A DNA stretch of 64,000 nt. Source: Pogostemon cablin (Eukaryota; Streptophyta; Magnoliopsida; Lamiales; Lamiaceae). Shown piece after piece: positions 12,038 to 22,814 of this stretch. Each line of letters starts with the position of its first letter. The first letter of the stretch is position 1. The notes beneath the pieces are model-generated. The model made no database searches. It was not told where the DNA came from and saw only the letters and a list, made by a program, of their open reading frames with translations. Where the stretch lies: contig CM043013.1 of NCBI GenBank assembly GCA_023678885.1, positions 15,966,791 through 16,030,790 on the forward strand, given 5' to 3'. Position numbers and translations under genes: made by a program.

Positions 12038-12792
12038 GCAATCGGGTGAGATATGCCCTCTAGCTCCATATGTATAACAGTTATAATCCTTAAATCTCTC
12101 ATTAGCTCGTGTAGCTGATCTTCGGAATGTCTTTCTTGTGGGAGTTCTTCTTGTACTCCTCTGGTTTAAGAGGATGAGGCTTGACTTCTTGAACTCCATC
12201 TTGATGGTCCAGACCTCTGCCCTGATTTATAGCTTCGGGCCTTTTATTTGGACCAAAAGGATCTTGGTCCCCTAGACCTCCATCCTCCGCTTCTTTGTGT
12301 GTAAGGATGACCTTTCTTCATCCTTTTCTGTTTTCTTGAATTTCTTCTAATAATGGTTGGAAGATCGTTACTCTCGCAACATAAGGGTACTGTCTTGTTG
12401 ATTCCCCTTAATCTCTTGCAATTCTTGTGTAGTGACGTTTGATGACACCACTTTGCAATCTTGGCTTTGAGGAAAGACATCCTCCTTGCTATTGAATCCA
12501 GCTCGCATGGTTCATATTATTTGATCAGCATTTCTCTCAATGGGCTTAGAATCTTAGAAAAGAACAGGTGGAATACTTCCTCCTCATTGATCTTCGATTT
12601 CCATCTATACTCTGTGAAGAGTTTGATGTACTCATCTATATGACAGATGTCAAGTAGCTCTAGGCTGTATAGGACATTCATATACTTCTTCTTTTCTTCT
12701 TCCATTCCTTCGAAGTAACCTACTTCGACGAAGTAGATTTTGAAGATATTGACCATGCGATCCACAATATTGCCTAAGTCTTCGCCTTCCAT
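12038..12792 (-). pseudogene. Pararetrovirus coat-like region with damaged CCHC knuckle
   Basis: From 12792 to 12517 an open frame of 91 codons is rich in acidic residues and helices (contains GYFEGMEEEKKKYMNVLY). After frame changes, a knuckle lies at 12038-12079 with C-x2-Y-x4-H-x4-C spacing, so the second Cys is Tyr. A CCHC knuckle near the coat C terminus is a caulimovirid hallmark. Homology of the 12517-12792 part to capsid is inferred from position only. Confidence 0.5.
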
Positions 12793-12819
12793 GGCCTCCT
12801 TCTTACTTTTCTAAGCAAA

Positions 12820-13300
12820 ACGGTGTAATGTGCACACATAAAATGCATGAAATTTCACTCTCAACAAATCCCTAAACTTACTTGTTGCTCATCCCGAGGC
12901 AACGACAAAAAAAACCAATAGAGTAATTGAGAGGAAATTTCACACCTTCACATCCAAGACAATATAACAATTCGAAAATCATACTTCAAATACTAAGATA
13001 ACCATCCATCTAAGAACATACCATTCAAATCAACTACTTCACTTTTTCGGAATACTCATCCACTCATTCTTATGGGTAGTATTTACGCTCATCGCTCAAG
13101 TATGATATATACACTTTAGATAAGGTGTTTACACTCATAATCAATACAAACACACGCGTAATCATAAGTTTGGCAATCATCTCAACTCTTAACTAAATGA
13201 ATAATTTCGACAATAGGATCACAAAGGTCTTGCATTAGGGTGTAACATTGGCTCTTTGGTAAAAGTAGGAAATATATGGATTAAGTGACTCATTCACTAG
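12820..13300 (-). mobile_element. Athila-like fragment: 3' internal end plus LTR edge of family E
   Basis: Bases 12823-12870 match the outer end of the solo LTR at 45397-47374 (GGTGTAATGTG ... TTTCACTCTCAACA). Immediately beyond lies sequence like the 3' noncoding part of element B (compare 13230-13290 with 48320-48400: GGCTCTTTGGTA and AGTGAC). On the minus strand this reads internal 3' end, purine-rich tract, LTR start. The LTR is cut after about 50 bases next to the pararetrovirus. Confidence 0.55.
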
Positions 13301-13379
13301 TAGAAAATCAAAGAAGACTTACAGCTTTCATCAAACAGTTAAACTAAGGGAGATAAGTGCAGTCCCAATTAGGTGTCCT

Positions 13380-14472
13380 AAAGTTAATCTAAAGATTTAA
13401 GAAATATAGAAATATTCTATATGTTTTAATTGTTGGAAGTTGTTGTATGATTAGGTCTGCACAAGACCTGATTTGGTTTTTGTTGGTATATTAAGCAGAT
13501 AATTAAGTAACTCTAGTATGGATCTTTATAAGGTATTTACAGAGAACTAAAGATAACATGCTTGCACATAAGAGATTAGATTAGTAGGAGATCATAAAGT
13601 AGTCTGATTTTGAATTTGTTGGATGCCAATACGGTATAAGATCCACTTTAGGCTATATTTTCTATTGGTCGGGAGAGATATTATGATGAAGTGCCAAGCA
13701 AACACTTTAGCTTATTAACCATGACAACAGAATTAATAGCACACTAAGGGGCATCCAATCATGAAATAAGGTTGCGAAACTTTGTCACATAAGTTGATTG
13801 TGACAGTTAGTTTGCAGTAAAGTATTAACGACAAGAGTACTTCTAAGTCAAATATATTGACATAGAATTCTTGGTTGTTAAAGAAAGTGTTCTTATAGAT
13901 AAATTTGGTAGAGCATATTATAATAGACTCTAAATACGGATTCACTAATCATGTATTCAACGCCCTGTAATTTTATGAGCTAGCTACTCATGTGGGTGTT
14001 ATATGATTTTAGAATACATTAGTTCAATGGAAGTCTATATTTATTGCTCTTTAAAGTTTTTAGGACACTTTGATTTGGATAATTCGGTTTTCTACAGAAT
14101 AAAGTTGATGGTTTTGAATTCATTCTGAATTCACTAAAGTTAATTTTCTGTTTTGTAATATTTTACGTTATGGATTGATCTCACTAAAGATTAAAGTTGG
14201 ACCAGTTGGAAATAGACATAATTTTGATCGCATTGCATGTAATTTCTATGCTACTCACCATATTTGATCTATGTCATTAAGTATATTGATATTGGTGACT
14301 GTCGGGGTTTAACCACGATTTGTAAAGTGGTGAATGCCTCGGTGATTCCATATTATTATATGAGGTGTACCAGATTGTTAAGTATAGCCTGAAGATGAAT
14401 AGCATAAAGTTGCGCAACTAAGGACTCTTGATATAATTGCTTTGGAAACAATATATAGCCCAAGTGGGAGAT
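13380..14472 (+). mobile_element. Ty1/copia 3' internal remnant, noncoding
   Basis: No conserved pol motif remains. The segment leads directly into a purine tract AAGTGGGAGAT at 14462-14472, which is the typical copia polypurine tract next to a TGTTAG-type LTR. I therefore read this AT-rich stretch as the untranslated 3' part of the element plus decayed sequence. The left limit is uncertain and no 5' LTR was found. Confidence 0.5.
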
Positions 14473-14959
14473 TGTTAGGAAATTTTTAATTTATAGTATA
14501 ATCTAATTGTGAGCAATATATTATTATGCAATTATATTAACTATTTAATTGTTTTATAGACTTAATTAAGTGATCCAATTAAGGTTAAAAGTCCATGGGC
14601 TATAATAATATTGATATGGGTCAATTGAGTAGATACCCAATACTATATGATTGAGTGATTATGGTTGGCCCAGTTGTATAGTATATAAAGATTCAAAGGT
14701 TATGGTCCCCAATACACTAAGCCGCACATGGTCTTCCCTTCTCCCGATGGTCTTCCCTTCTCCCCATCGGGAGGGGTTACTATGGTCTCCATAAGAAATA
14801 AAGAGACTTAGTTGAGGAAGGTCATAATATCTACCGATCTCCGAGTTCGTGTTCTGCCTAAAGAATTCATTGGATTAGGTACGCTTCCGCTCTACAGTAT
14901 TATATCATTTAATCATAATAGGGTTAAAGTTTATGAGCATATGTATTAAATATCCTACA
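14473..14959 (+). repeat. Ty1/copia 3' LTR, 487 bp
   Basis: Starts TGTTAGGAA right after the polypurine tract and ends TATCCTACA, a near-perfect inverted end. A TATATAAAG box lies near 14682-14691, followed by a pyrimidine-rich leader (CCCTTCTCCCGATGGTC twice). No target duplication can be shown because the 5' side is missing. Confidence 0.65.
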
Positions 14960-15507
14960 TTATAAATTACTCTTCATTCCAAAATAATCTTCATAGTTAA
15001 TGTATATATAAAATTTAAGAAAAATAGGGTTTTGACTCATTTTATTAACTTTTAGAGATAGTGTAGATTGTGTAATTTTTTTAAATAATAAATAAATTAT
15101 AAAGTATGTTATGTGTATTAAATGAGGGTTTAGAGATAGTGTAGATTGTGTAATTTTTTTTAAATAATAAATAAATTATAAAGTATGTTATGTGTATTAA
15201 ATGAGGGTGATAATTTTAAAGCTGAGATGTATTTTGAGGTTATAAATTTTTTTTTATAGTAAAATTTATTATTTAACGAAAGAAAATAGATGGTGTGAAA
15301 TTTATTGTAAAATAAATAGTGGGAAATTTAGTATAGCACGTATGGAGTATATATATAGAAATTATCCTTAAATTTACTTTTTAAGTTTATTATTATAGGT
15401 CGTAAACTGTATTTGACACGAGACCACTAGTGGTCAATAATTTCTTAAAATTCGTAGTTTTGGTTGACAATTCTCTCTCTCCAAAGATATGATCGACCTT
15501 TTATCTT
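14960..15507. repeat. AT-rich MITE-like region with a 78-bp tandem duplication (15051-15207)
   Basis: TTTAGAGATAGTGTAGATTG ... TATTAAATGAGGG occurs twice in tandem (15051-15128 and 15129-15207). The copies differ only by one T in a T-run, so the duplication is recent. The surrounding sequence, with ATAAATTATAAAGTATGTTA (also near 32850), resembles Stowaway-type MITE interiors. Confidence 0.6.
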
Positions 15508-15873
15508 TTGTTGGGCTCTAGATTGGCCCAATTAAGTGGTCCTCTATCTCCTAGTATTAATTTTTGTTGGGCTAATGGTACGCATAAATGTGTTGTGGTG
15601 GCATCTGGATGTCCAATTTTGATTATTTATTCCAAATATGTGAAATACAATGATATTAAAAATTTTGGTTATTCCGAATCTGCAATTATTACACAAGCAT
15701 TTGAAAATAAAATAAAATATTTAAATAAATTAGTCTTTAAAATTAATACGACTATTTATGAATTAAGTATAGCAATTAGTGATGAATACTTGAATAAAGT
15801 ATTTTTTACAAAGAACATTCTAACGCAACTCAATCTGATGGATGCAAGTTTAATCGAATTTGGAATAAATTAG
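15508..15873 (+). other. Unrecognised 121-codon open frame
   Basis: An AT-rich open frame with residues such as CVVVASGCPILIIY and FFTKNILTQLNLMDASL. I recognise no domain. Codon use is no different from the AT-rich background. It may be a gene or transposase scrap or a chance frame; the first reading seems slightly likelier because downstream sequence to 15990 is also coding-like in other frames. Confidence 0.2.
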
Positions 15874-16147
15874 AACATGAATTGGTTGATTCCATGTTTG
15901 AAAATGAACATCATGTGTCTCATAGGTAGGAGGACCAAACCAGGTATAGGCATGAGATTCAAAGAATCAAAAGTTCTCATAAGAATAATTTTTTATCATA
16001 ATTAAAGGAGTGGTTCATCCCAATTTTACTTAACATACCCCAATTATTTAATGTACCCCATAAAACTTAAAAGATATATATATGAATTATTAAGCAAACC
16101 CCATTTTAGATAACTTTATCCTTTAGTTAATTAAACCCAAACCCAAG

Positions 16148-17091
16148 CGTAATAACAAAATTTGTATTTATTAAAATAATAAATACAAAAGAAATTACAA
16201 AGATAATCCAAGACGGATTGCACTTGAAAATTGAGTGAACAGTCTCTAGCTGTCCTTTGATTCCTCTCTTGAGTTGACTTCTTTGACTTTATCAATTTTC
16301 GGAGCCGGATCTTCGGAAGAAGCTTGTTCGAGCTCGAATTTGACTTGAAGCTTAAAAAACATTTATCCAGAGGCATCGAGCATTTGTTTGGATCAACCGT
16401 TGACTTGAAGATTTACTGTGAAGAACGCCGTTCAATTTGGTAGAACACCGTTGACCTCACGAATATTGCTGGATGAACTTGACTTGAAGAAATAATGAAT
16501 TTGAGGAGCTACGCACCTTGATCTCAGATTGAATGCTGTTTCTAGATTGATCTTCGAAGAATGACTTTGATCTTGAGATTCCAAGTTCCTTCAGAGCTTT
16601 TCGGGCTTTCAGGATTTTCAGAATGAGGACTGAAGGCCCTTATTTATAGGTAGAGAAAATAACCGCTTAAGAGATATTTTCTCCTTGAAAAAATATATTG
16701 GACTTTTCTCTTTTAATTAAGTCTGCTGGACTGGATATGAGCCTATTTAATTTAATTAGGCCTGCTGGACTAACTTGGGCTTATTTAATTTATTTAGGAC
16801 TGCTAAATTTGACTTGAGCCTATTTAATTTATTTAGGCATGCTGGATTTGGTTTGCTGGACTTTGTTAACTTGAGTCAGGCCCACTTGACTTGAACTGAT
16901 CCCATTTTACTTGAATTGAACCCATTTAACTTGGATTTGAACTCAAATAATTATATTAATTATCAATTATTTATTTATTTATTTTAGGAATTAATTTATT
17001 TAAATTCTTTAATAAATAAATATTTAATTAACATCTAATATATTTTTCTTTGTATTTATATTTAATAGACAATAAAATTTAATTGTCTACA
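16148..17091 (-). repeat. Tat element 3' LTR (944 bp)
   Basis: On the minus strand it starts TGTAGACAATTAAATTTTAT and ends near ATTGTTACA, matching the 29320-30276 copy throughout. The outer T is mutated (CG instead of TG at 16148). A TATAAATA box on the minus strand lies at about 16640-16648. The interior carries repeated GACTTGAACTG- and CTGCTGGATTTG-type short units. Confidence 0.9.
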
Positions 17092-17104
17092 AATGCCCCT
17101 TGTA
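17092..17104 (-). promoter_or_regulatory. Polypurine tract of the Tat element
   Basis: The minus strand reads ACAAGGGGCATTT directly before the 3' LTR start TGTAGAC. This G-rich tract in this position is the plus-strand primer site. The sequence is typical of Tat/Athila elements. Confidence 0.7.
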
Positions 17105-17559
17105 TTTTGTTCACTAAAATTTATCTTTGAAGTGGACAAAATTGCGACATTTTATAGGGCTCCTTACATCTGGACATTCTTTCCTTTTTAACTAGTGCCC
17201 CGCCTCCAGCAACTCTTTGCCCTAAACCCTATTTTGGGCCTCTACCAATTTTATTTTTTTACTGCTCATCAATTTTATTTTATTTTTCTTTGTATTGGCC
17301 CATCAGTTTTATTATTCTTTTCTTTGAATTGGTCCGTACATAACCGGATAAGTTATTCCCTATACTTGGAGAACAAGAAATCTCATAATATTCCGAATCC
17401 TTCGCAAATCAACTCAAGAATCTAACATGATAATCTCTAACTCACATATTACACATCATCCTTAGCAAATCAACTCAAGAATCTAACATGATAATCTCAA
17501 ACTTCACAGCTTACATATCAAAGAAATATTTGGGTAATCTTCAAATACTTATCTCCAAG

Positions 17560-17720
17560 GTTTCTAACACCTATATAAGAAGAGATCCTGCTCTTCAATT
17601 CTCACATCACAGCCGACTAAATCATAGTTTGCCAAAGCAAGTTTTATCACCTGATTTGCTTCTTTTTTTTACAGATTCTCTCCGTTGAAAGCTGTCAAGC
17701 TGCTGACTTGACAAGAGGTT
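17560..17720 (+). promoter_or_regulatory. Candidate promoter of the antisense plant-mobile-domain gene
   Basis: A good TATA box (TATATAAG, 17572-17579) is followed about 30 bases later by a C/A-rich start region (AATTCTCACATCACAG) and a possible donor AAGAG/GTTGTG near 17716. It points in the same direction as the plus-strand gene at 19467-22199 and against the retroelement. This is inference from sequence only. Confidence 0.4.
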
Positions 17721-17959
17721 GTGGTATTGTATCTTCTTTCTTCCTTATTTTCTTCTTGCACTATTGCTTCTTTATTGATTTCTGCATTGATTTCTGCATG
17801 TATTTTTTTTCTTTCTTGGTTCTCTTTATTTCTGCATATACTATCTCTCTTGCTTTTTTTTTCCTTTTTTTTTTTTCGAACCAAGAAGCCAAGCAACATC
17901 CTTCCCCTCTTGGAATGATCCAAATTGGTGCTTACGATCACTCATGAATCCTCACACTG

Positions 17960-18960
17960 ATTGAATGAGTGCCAATTTCCGTCAACAAGCAACAGCCTCT
18001 GTCCACATACTCCATCGATCAGCCTCCGTTTACAATCAACAATCAACGGCCTTCTCCGTCTCCCATCAACTGCCTCTGCCAACAGAATCCATCAACACAT
18101 CAACATCCTTCAACAAAATCCATCTACAGCCTCCATTGATAGCCGTCAACAATCTGCCGACCGCCTCCATCACCCTTGGCTCGATCTTCCGCTATCCACA
18201 ACGGTCCGACCGTCTTGGATTTCCGACTGGAAGCGACAGGGACGTCAATAATTTCCGGCAGCAACAAGCAGAGTGCGACCAACGGTAGATCGACGGTGGT
18301 GCGCGATCTTTCCGGTGGAGGAAGAAACACGGCAACAACGCGACGACAGACCGGCGTACTGGCAGCATAGATCGGCGTTATGACGGGTCTCCGATGAGGC
18401 GGCTGTGTGCAGCGACGATTACTGGAGGCATAACGTGGCGGCAGCTCGTCGTGGATTGTGCCTCTGGCACGGCGGCACCGTGACAGATCCGGCGACGGTC
18501 GTCGATTGAGGGCAATCGGAGAACAGCGATCGGCTGTTCACGATTCCGGGAAGCAATGGCGCTGCTGCTGGCGATTTGTGATCCGGCGACGAGAGATCGG
18601 CGCGGTGGTGCTCTCCGGCTGCTCGGGTTTCTGCGCGTGGCTGTTGGCGAGACAATCGGCGATGGCGGCTGGCGATTTGCAACGGCGGAGCGGCGGGCGG
18701 CGATCCACTGTGGCGGCTGCGGCTTGTCTTCGGCGACCGGCGGTACTCTCGACCTTGGCAGCCTCGGAGATGGCGAACGACGCAGGTTGGCGGCTGTTCC
18801 CGACGAGAGATCGGGCCAGTGAGGTGGTGGTCGTCGACGATCTCGCGTAGTGAAGGCAACGATCGACAGTGCTCTTGGTGTGAAGAATCAGCAGAAGTGG
18901 ACCGCGTGGAGGAAATTTTGGGAAGAAGACAGTAGATTTCTTAGAAGAAGAGATCAATTT
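17960..18960. other. GC-rich island inside the Tat element
   Basis: About 1 kb rich in CGGCG and GGCGA runs, in sharp contrast to AT-rich surroundings. Open frames exist on both strands in most registers because stops are rare at this composition. None matches a known domain. It lies between the candidate antisense promoter and the plant-mobile-domain gene, so a 5' leader or intron, or captured host sequence, are possible readings. Confidence 0.4.
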
Positions 18961-19466
18961 TGACCTTTCAACTTTGATCCAACCCTATTTTGGATCAATA
19001 ACTTGACTACCTCACAATTGGGCCTCAAATTCAAAGCAAATTTAGTACCTGGGCCTCAAATAATTAGGCTCCATTTCTTGCTTCCTACCTTTAATTTAAC
19101 CCATGGAATTTGGGCTAATTTGGGCCACAGCTCTTAAATATTTATTCTAATTCATATGTTTGGATTAACATGAATTAATTTAATTGCTCTCCTTCAACAT
19201 TTTGAACTTTCTCTATTATCAGGCGTGGCTTTAATTTATGGTTTTGAATTTTAATAATTAATTGATCCCATAAATTTATTTTGGGCTTTTTAATTAATTA
19301 AATTCATAAACTTAAATTATTTTATGCCCATTTTTGGTCTTCTAACATTCCTTCACTTGTTTTGCAGCTTATCCACCCTTCGGCACATGACAGTCCGGCT
19401 CAAACTACTTACTAATCCTCAATGACGAGCGTCAACCTTTGAATAAAGGGACTCCTTTTAGTCTAG
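18961..19466. other. AT-rich spacer before the antisense gene
   Basis: No coding signal. It contains GGGCCTCAAATT-type repeats like those in the LTR and ends near an acceptor-like tract (CTTGTTTTGCAG, 19356-19367) upstream of the first recognisable plant-mobile-domain coding sequence. Confidence 0.35.
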
Positions 19467-22199
19467 AAATCTCTGTTAGGGAATCATGCTGTAGTTCCTA
19501 CTAATCTTAAGAACGACTTCTACCTTGAATGTTGGTCTCGTGAGCTTACTTTGGGGAAGAATAACATAACCTGGATTTTAAAAGGAGCTGATATTGAGCC
19601 ACACCCTAGTTTAGAACCCCTACCCTCCTTGGGACGACGCATCTTAGAAGGAAAAGGTAAAGTAACTTGGGGAGAACCGATTAAATTTATTGGAGACTTC
19701 CGCTACATCAAAGGGTACTGAGAATGGACTGAAGATGTGCTAAGCCGATGTCGATCTCTTCTTCGAAACCTCAAGTTTTACGATGTTGTCTTCGCGTCTC
19801 TCTTTACTTATGATTGTAACTGCAACATCATCAAAGCTTTCTGCGAGGCTTGGTGTTCTTCCACCAACACTTTATTCACCAAACATGGAGATATGTCTAT
19901 CTCTTTGTAGGATTTATACAACTTGATGGGGTTGCCTTTAGCTGGCTACTTGTATGATGAAGCTGTGCCGAGCTTAGCAGAACTGTTATCCACAAGTAAT
20001 GAACTATGTATCCCGCGCAGATGTAGACATCTACTTGGCGCTTATCACTTGCTCTACAAGAATACTAATAGGAAAGGTGTGACGATTGATCAATGGGTGG
20101 GTTTTTGGTCTAAGAAGACTGTAACATACCTTGTGCCTCCTATGTGTGTTGAGAAAAAGTCAACTACTCGGCCCAAAAAAACTTATAATCCAACCGGCAT
20201 TATCCCAAATCACCATTCCTGGACATCTGCTGAGATATATCAATTCAGAAAAATGGGAATTGCGCAAGTAAACCAAGAAGAGACCTATCTAGCTGCTCAT
20301 TTAGCATGCTGGCTTTGTACGTTTGCACTTCCAAGTAATGAAGTAGGCTTGGTTCAACCGAGTACCTTTAAAGTGGCGAGTTTAATGGCTGCAGAAAAAA
20401 AAATGAGCCTTGCAATTCTGGTATTGACGAGCATCTATCGTGGTTTGAACACAATCTCAAATTCATCAAATCCATCTGAAGTTAAATCAACATTTCCTGT
20501 TCATTTTGTCCATGCTTGGTTGGCTTATTACTTCAAGATTCATTTTCCGCTTGGTAGTAAATTATCTTATCCTCGCATGGTAGCTTACTCTGGTGAGCAA
20601 GGTGCAAGATACTTTAATCCTGAGGAGGCTCGCAAACGAATTCACACAGCTGATAATGCTTCGTGGACTTGCAACATTTTTTCCAAAGATGTAGTTGTCT
20701 ATTATTTGTATGATGGGAATAATGATTGGACTAGTTGGACCTATCTTGTAGCTCTTTATACCAGTTATCTTACATTGAGGCAATGTGGCCGTTATGTGAT
20801 GGAGCCATATTCTCCTCATAGATTTGCCCGTCAATTTGGTTTTCTGCAAGATGTTCCTAACATGCTTAGAACAAATCTCCGCAAGGCCTCTTTAGAAGAA
20901 GGATTTGATCACTGGTGGCATTCCACTACGTGTAACTCCAAATCTGAAGCTTACTTTTCAGGTGCAACCTCAGCTCCTAAAAACTACCCCACTTCTGAAT
21001 ATAAGGAGTGGTGGAAGCATGTTCATGGCACTTACTTATCTGATCATATTAAAGACCTAATTACCCCAGCATCAGCCCCTTTAGAGGAAGAAGTGGACAT
21101 CAGATGTGATCTTGATGAAAACAACCAAGACGTCCGATATATTTCTCTAGTTCATGATAGGGTACGACCCGTAGTACATAAAAGAAAGAAAAGTCAACCT
21201 GCAAGAAGCTGCAGTGCCTTCAGTGAACAATATTGGAAGAGGAAGAAATCCATCGTCCATGCTGAGAAACAAAATGACAAGGTCTCCTTTATTCTCTTTC
21301 TTTTTCTTCTCTTCTCTTTTTATAAAAGGTTCTCTTTTTTTACCTAAGGCTGCACAACAGGTCTCTAGCCTTAAGGCTGGTGAAGAAAAGGAATTAATTG
21401 CAGTGGTTGCTTCAGAAGACTTAGCCAATGAGGTTGCCCCATTTTTCTCATTTTACTTTTTTTATTGCACATCCTTTTCCACCTAAATATTTTTTTTTCA
21501 GCTCCTGGGTCTTTCTTCAAGCTCTGAGGACAATGATTCCACAAGAAGCGACGCATCTAACACAGGCATGGATTCTTCCTCAAAGGCATGCCCAGCAATA
21601 ACAGAATTTAAATTTAAGAAAGAAGTTCGAAGCCTCAACGATCAATTTGCTCGAAAAGCCTGGACACGTATCAAAGCTAAACTTCAACGGACCCCCATCA
21701 AATTTTTATCTTCTCTGAAGGAAGGGATATTTAACTTGATAGAGGAAGTAAAGATGCTTAAGATCGACTGTTCTACTTTAGAGGAGGCCTTGAATCCTCT
21801 ATTTGATAAGGCTGATGCTTATACTGCCGCCAAATTGAAGTCTGATAAAGCGACCTCCATGGGAGATCATATAAAAGTCTTAGCCGATGTCAAGGGTCGT
21901 CTTCAGAGTTGTAAGAGTACCCATATGATGGAGATAGAAAAACTAAAGACAACCTGGGAAGAGCTGGAGCGATAAGCAAAGAGCCGGCCAACTCAAAGGA
22001 TGAAGGGAAGACTTTATCTGAAGCAGCTAATCGCCTTCAACAAACTCTCTGTCAGGCTAAGAAAGAAGTTGAACTCATAGAAGAGGATGTCCTTGCACTC
22101 GATAAAGCAACTACCTTAAAGGAGTATTCATCTGAAAATGAAAAGGCAGCTCTGAAGTCTGGATTACGAAGCATACTCTCCGATAACTTCTTTGTTTAG
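19467..22199 (+). pseudogene. Antisense plant-mobile-domain (PMD) gene carried by the Tat element, spliced
   Basis: The gene runs opposite to gag-pol. Exon 1 is open from 19467 with two in-frame stops, TGA 19719-19721 and TAG 19908-19910, each one G-to-A change from Trp. PMD signatures include MGLPLAGYLYDEAVPSLAEL, QWVGFWSK, HLACWLCTFALPSNEV, YPRMVAYSGEQGARYF and PHRFARQFGFLQDVP. Two short GT-AG introns (21282-21348, 21433-21501) keep phase 0. Exon 3 encodes a charged, coiled-coil-like tail. A TAA at 21973-21975 and a frame change precede the end near TAG 22197-22199. PMD proteins occur as host silencing factors (MAIN family) and as passengers of Tat-type retroelements. The element benefits, if at all, only from antisense expression, since genomic RNA would not splice these introns. 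It is now inactive. Confidence 0.8.
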
Positions 22200-22814
22200 T
22201 ATAAAACAACTTTATTTGTTCACTCCTTTATTCACTTTTTTATTTTTTTTTCTTTTATGCTTTTCAAATGTCAAGTATTTGTGACTTATGAACAAAAGAT
22301 ATTTCCCATTTCATTTACTTCACTGTCTTTATACTTCATCAATGGGCTAGCATCATGAATATTTGTCATCATACTGTCATCATACTTGGAATTTCTAACT
22401 TCTTCAACTGACGAGCTAACTCACACAAGATAACCCATATAATGACTGAACTTAGTGGGCTGCTAAGCTGCCTACGTACCTCTTTATGGAGGATCAAGTC
22501 ATAACATAGTTTAAAGGAATGTGATATAGTTTGAATGGGGGATGCCGTATACAGTTTATACTCGTGTGGGCCAGGAGTGACTATTTTTTAACCACTTTAG
22601 ACAAAGTAGGGTATTTAATGCTTTAACCACTTAAAATACCTAAGTGGGGTGAATTAACAGTTTAACCACATATAATTATCTTTGGTGGTTGCCGTACACA
22701 GTGTATACTCATGTGGACCAGGAGTTCGTCGTACACAATTTATACTCATGCGGATCAGGAGTAACATGCAGTTTAGGCTCATGCGTCATAGAGCGTTCCT
22801 TGAGTTTGACTGGA
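22200..22814. other. Convergent spacer with degenerate short tandem units
   Basis: Separates the ends of the PMD gene and integrase. Units of the form GCCGTATACAGTTTATACTC/GTGTGG/CCAGGAGT recur at about 22540, 22687, 22729 and, more decayed, 22766. No other signal is visible. Confidence 0.45.

Larger units (their letters stand above)
6860..12800 (-). mobile_element. Endogenous pararetrovirus (Caulimoviridae), decayed linear copy
   Basis: On the minus strand, in order: a coat-like region with a CCHC remnant, 30K-type movement protein, aspartic protease remnant, reverse transcriptase with YMDD, RNase H, a large transactivator-like ORF, then a 35S-type promoter and leader. No LTRs or integrase are present, as expected of an integrated caulimovirid rather than an LTR element. 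Coat-like sequence before the movement domain and a separate downstream ORF fits the cavemovirus/solendovirus layout better than petuvirus or florendovirus, but this is by order only. Several stops, frameshifts and changed catalytic residues show it is defective. Boundaries are approximate. Confidence 0.8.

Noticed and set aside
13960..14300. Possible tRNA or small RNA gene in the AT-rich copia remnant
   Set aside because: No cloverleaf or Pol III A/B box pair could be put together by eye anywhere in this stretch.
18419..18957. Overlapping long open frames on both strands in the GC-rich island
   Set aside because: Stops are rare at this composition, frames overlap in nearly every register, and no domain or biased codon use is visible. 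Not called as genes.
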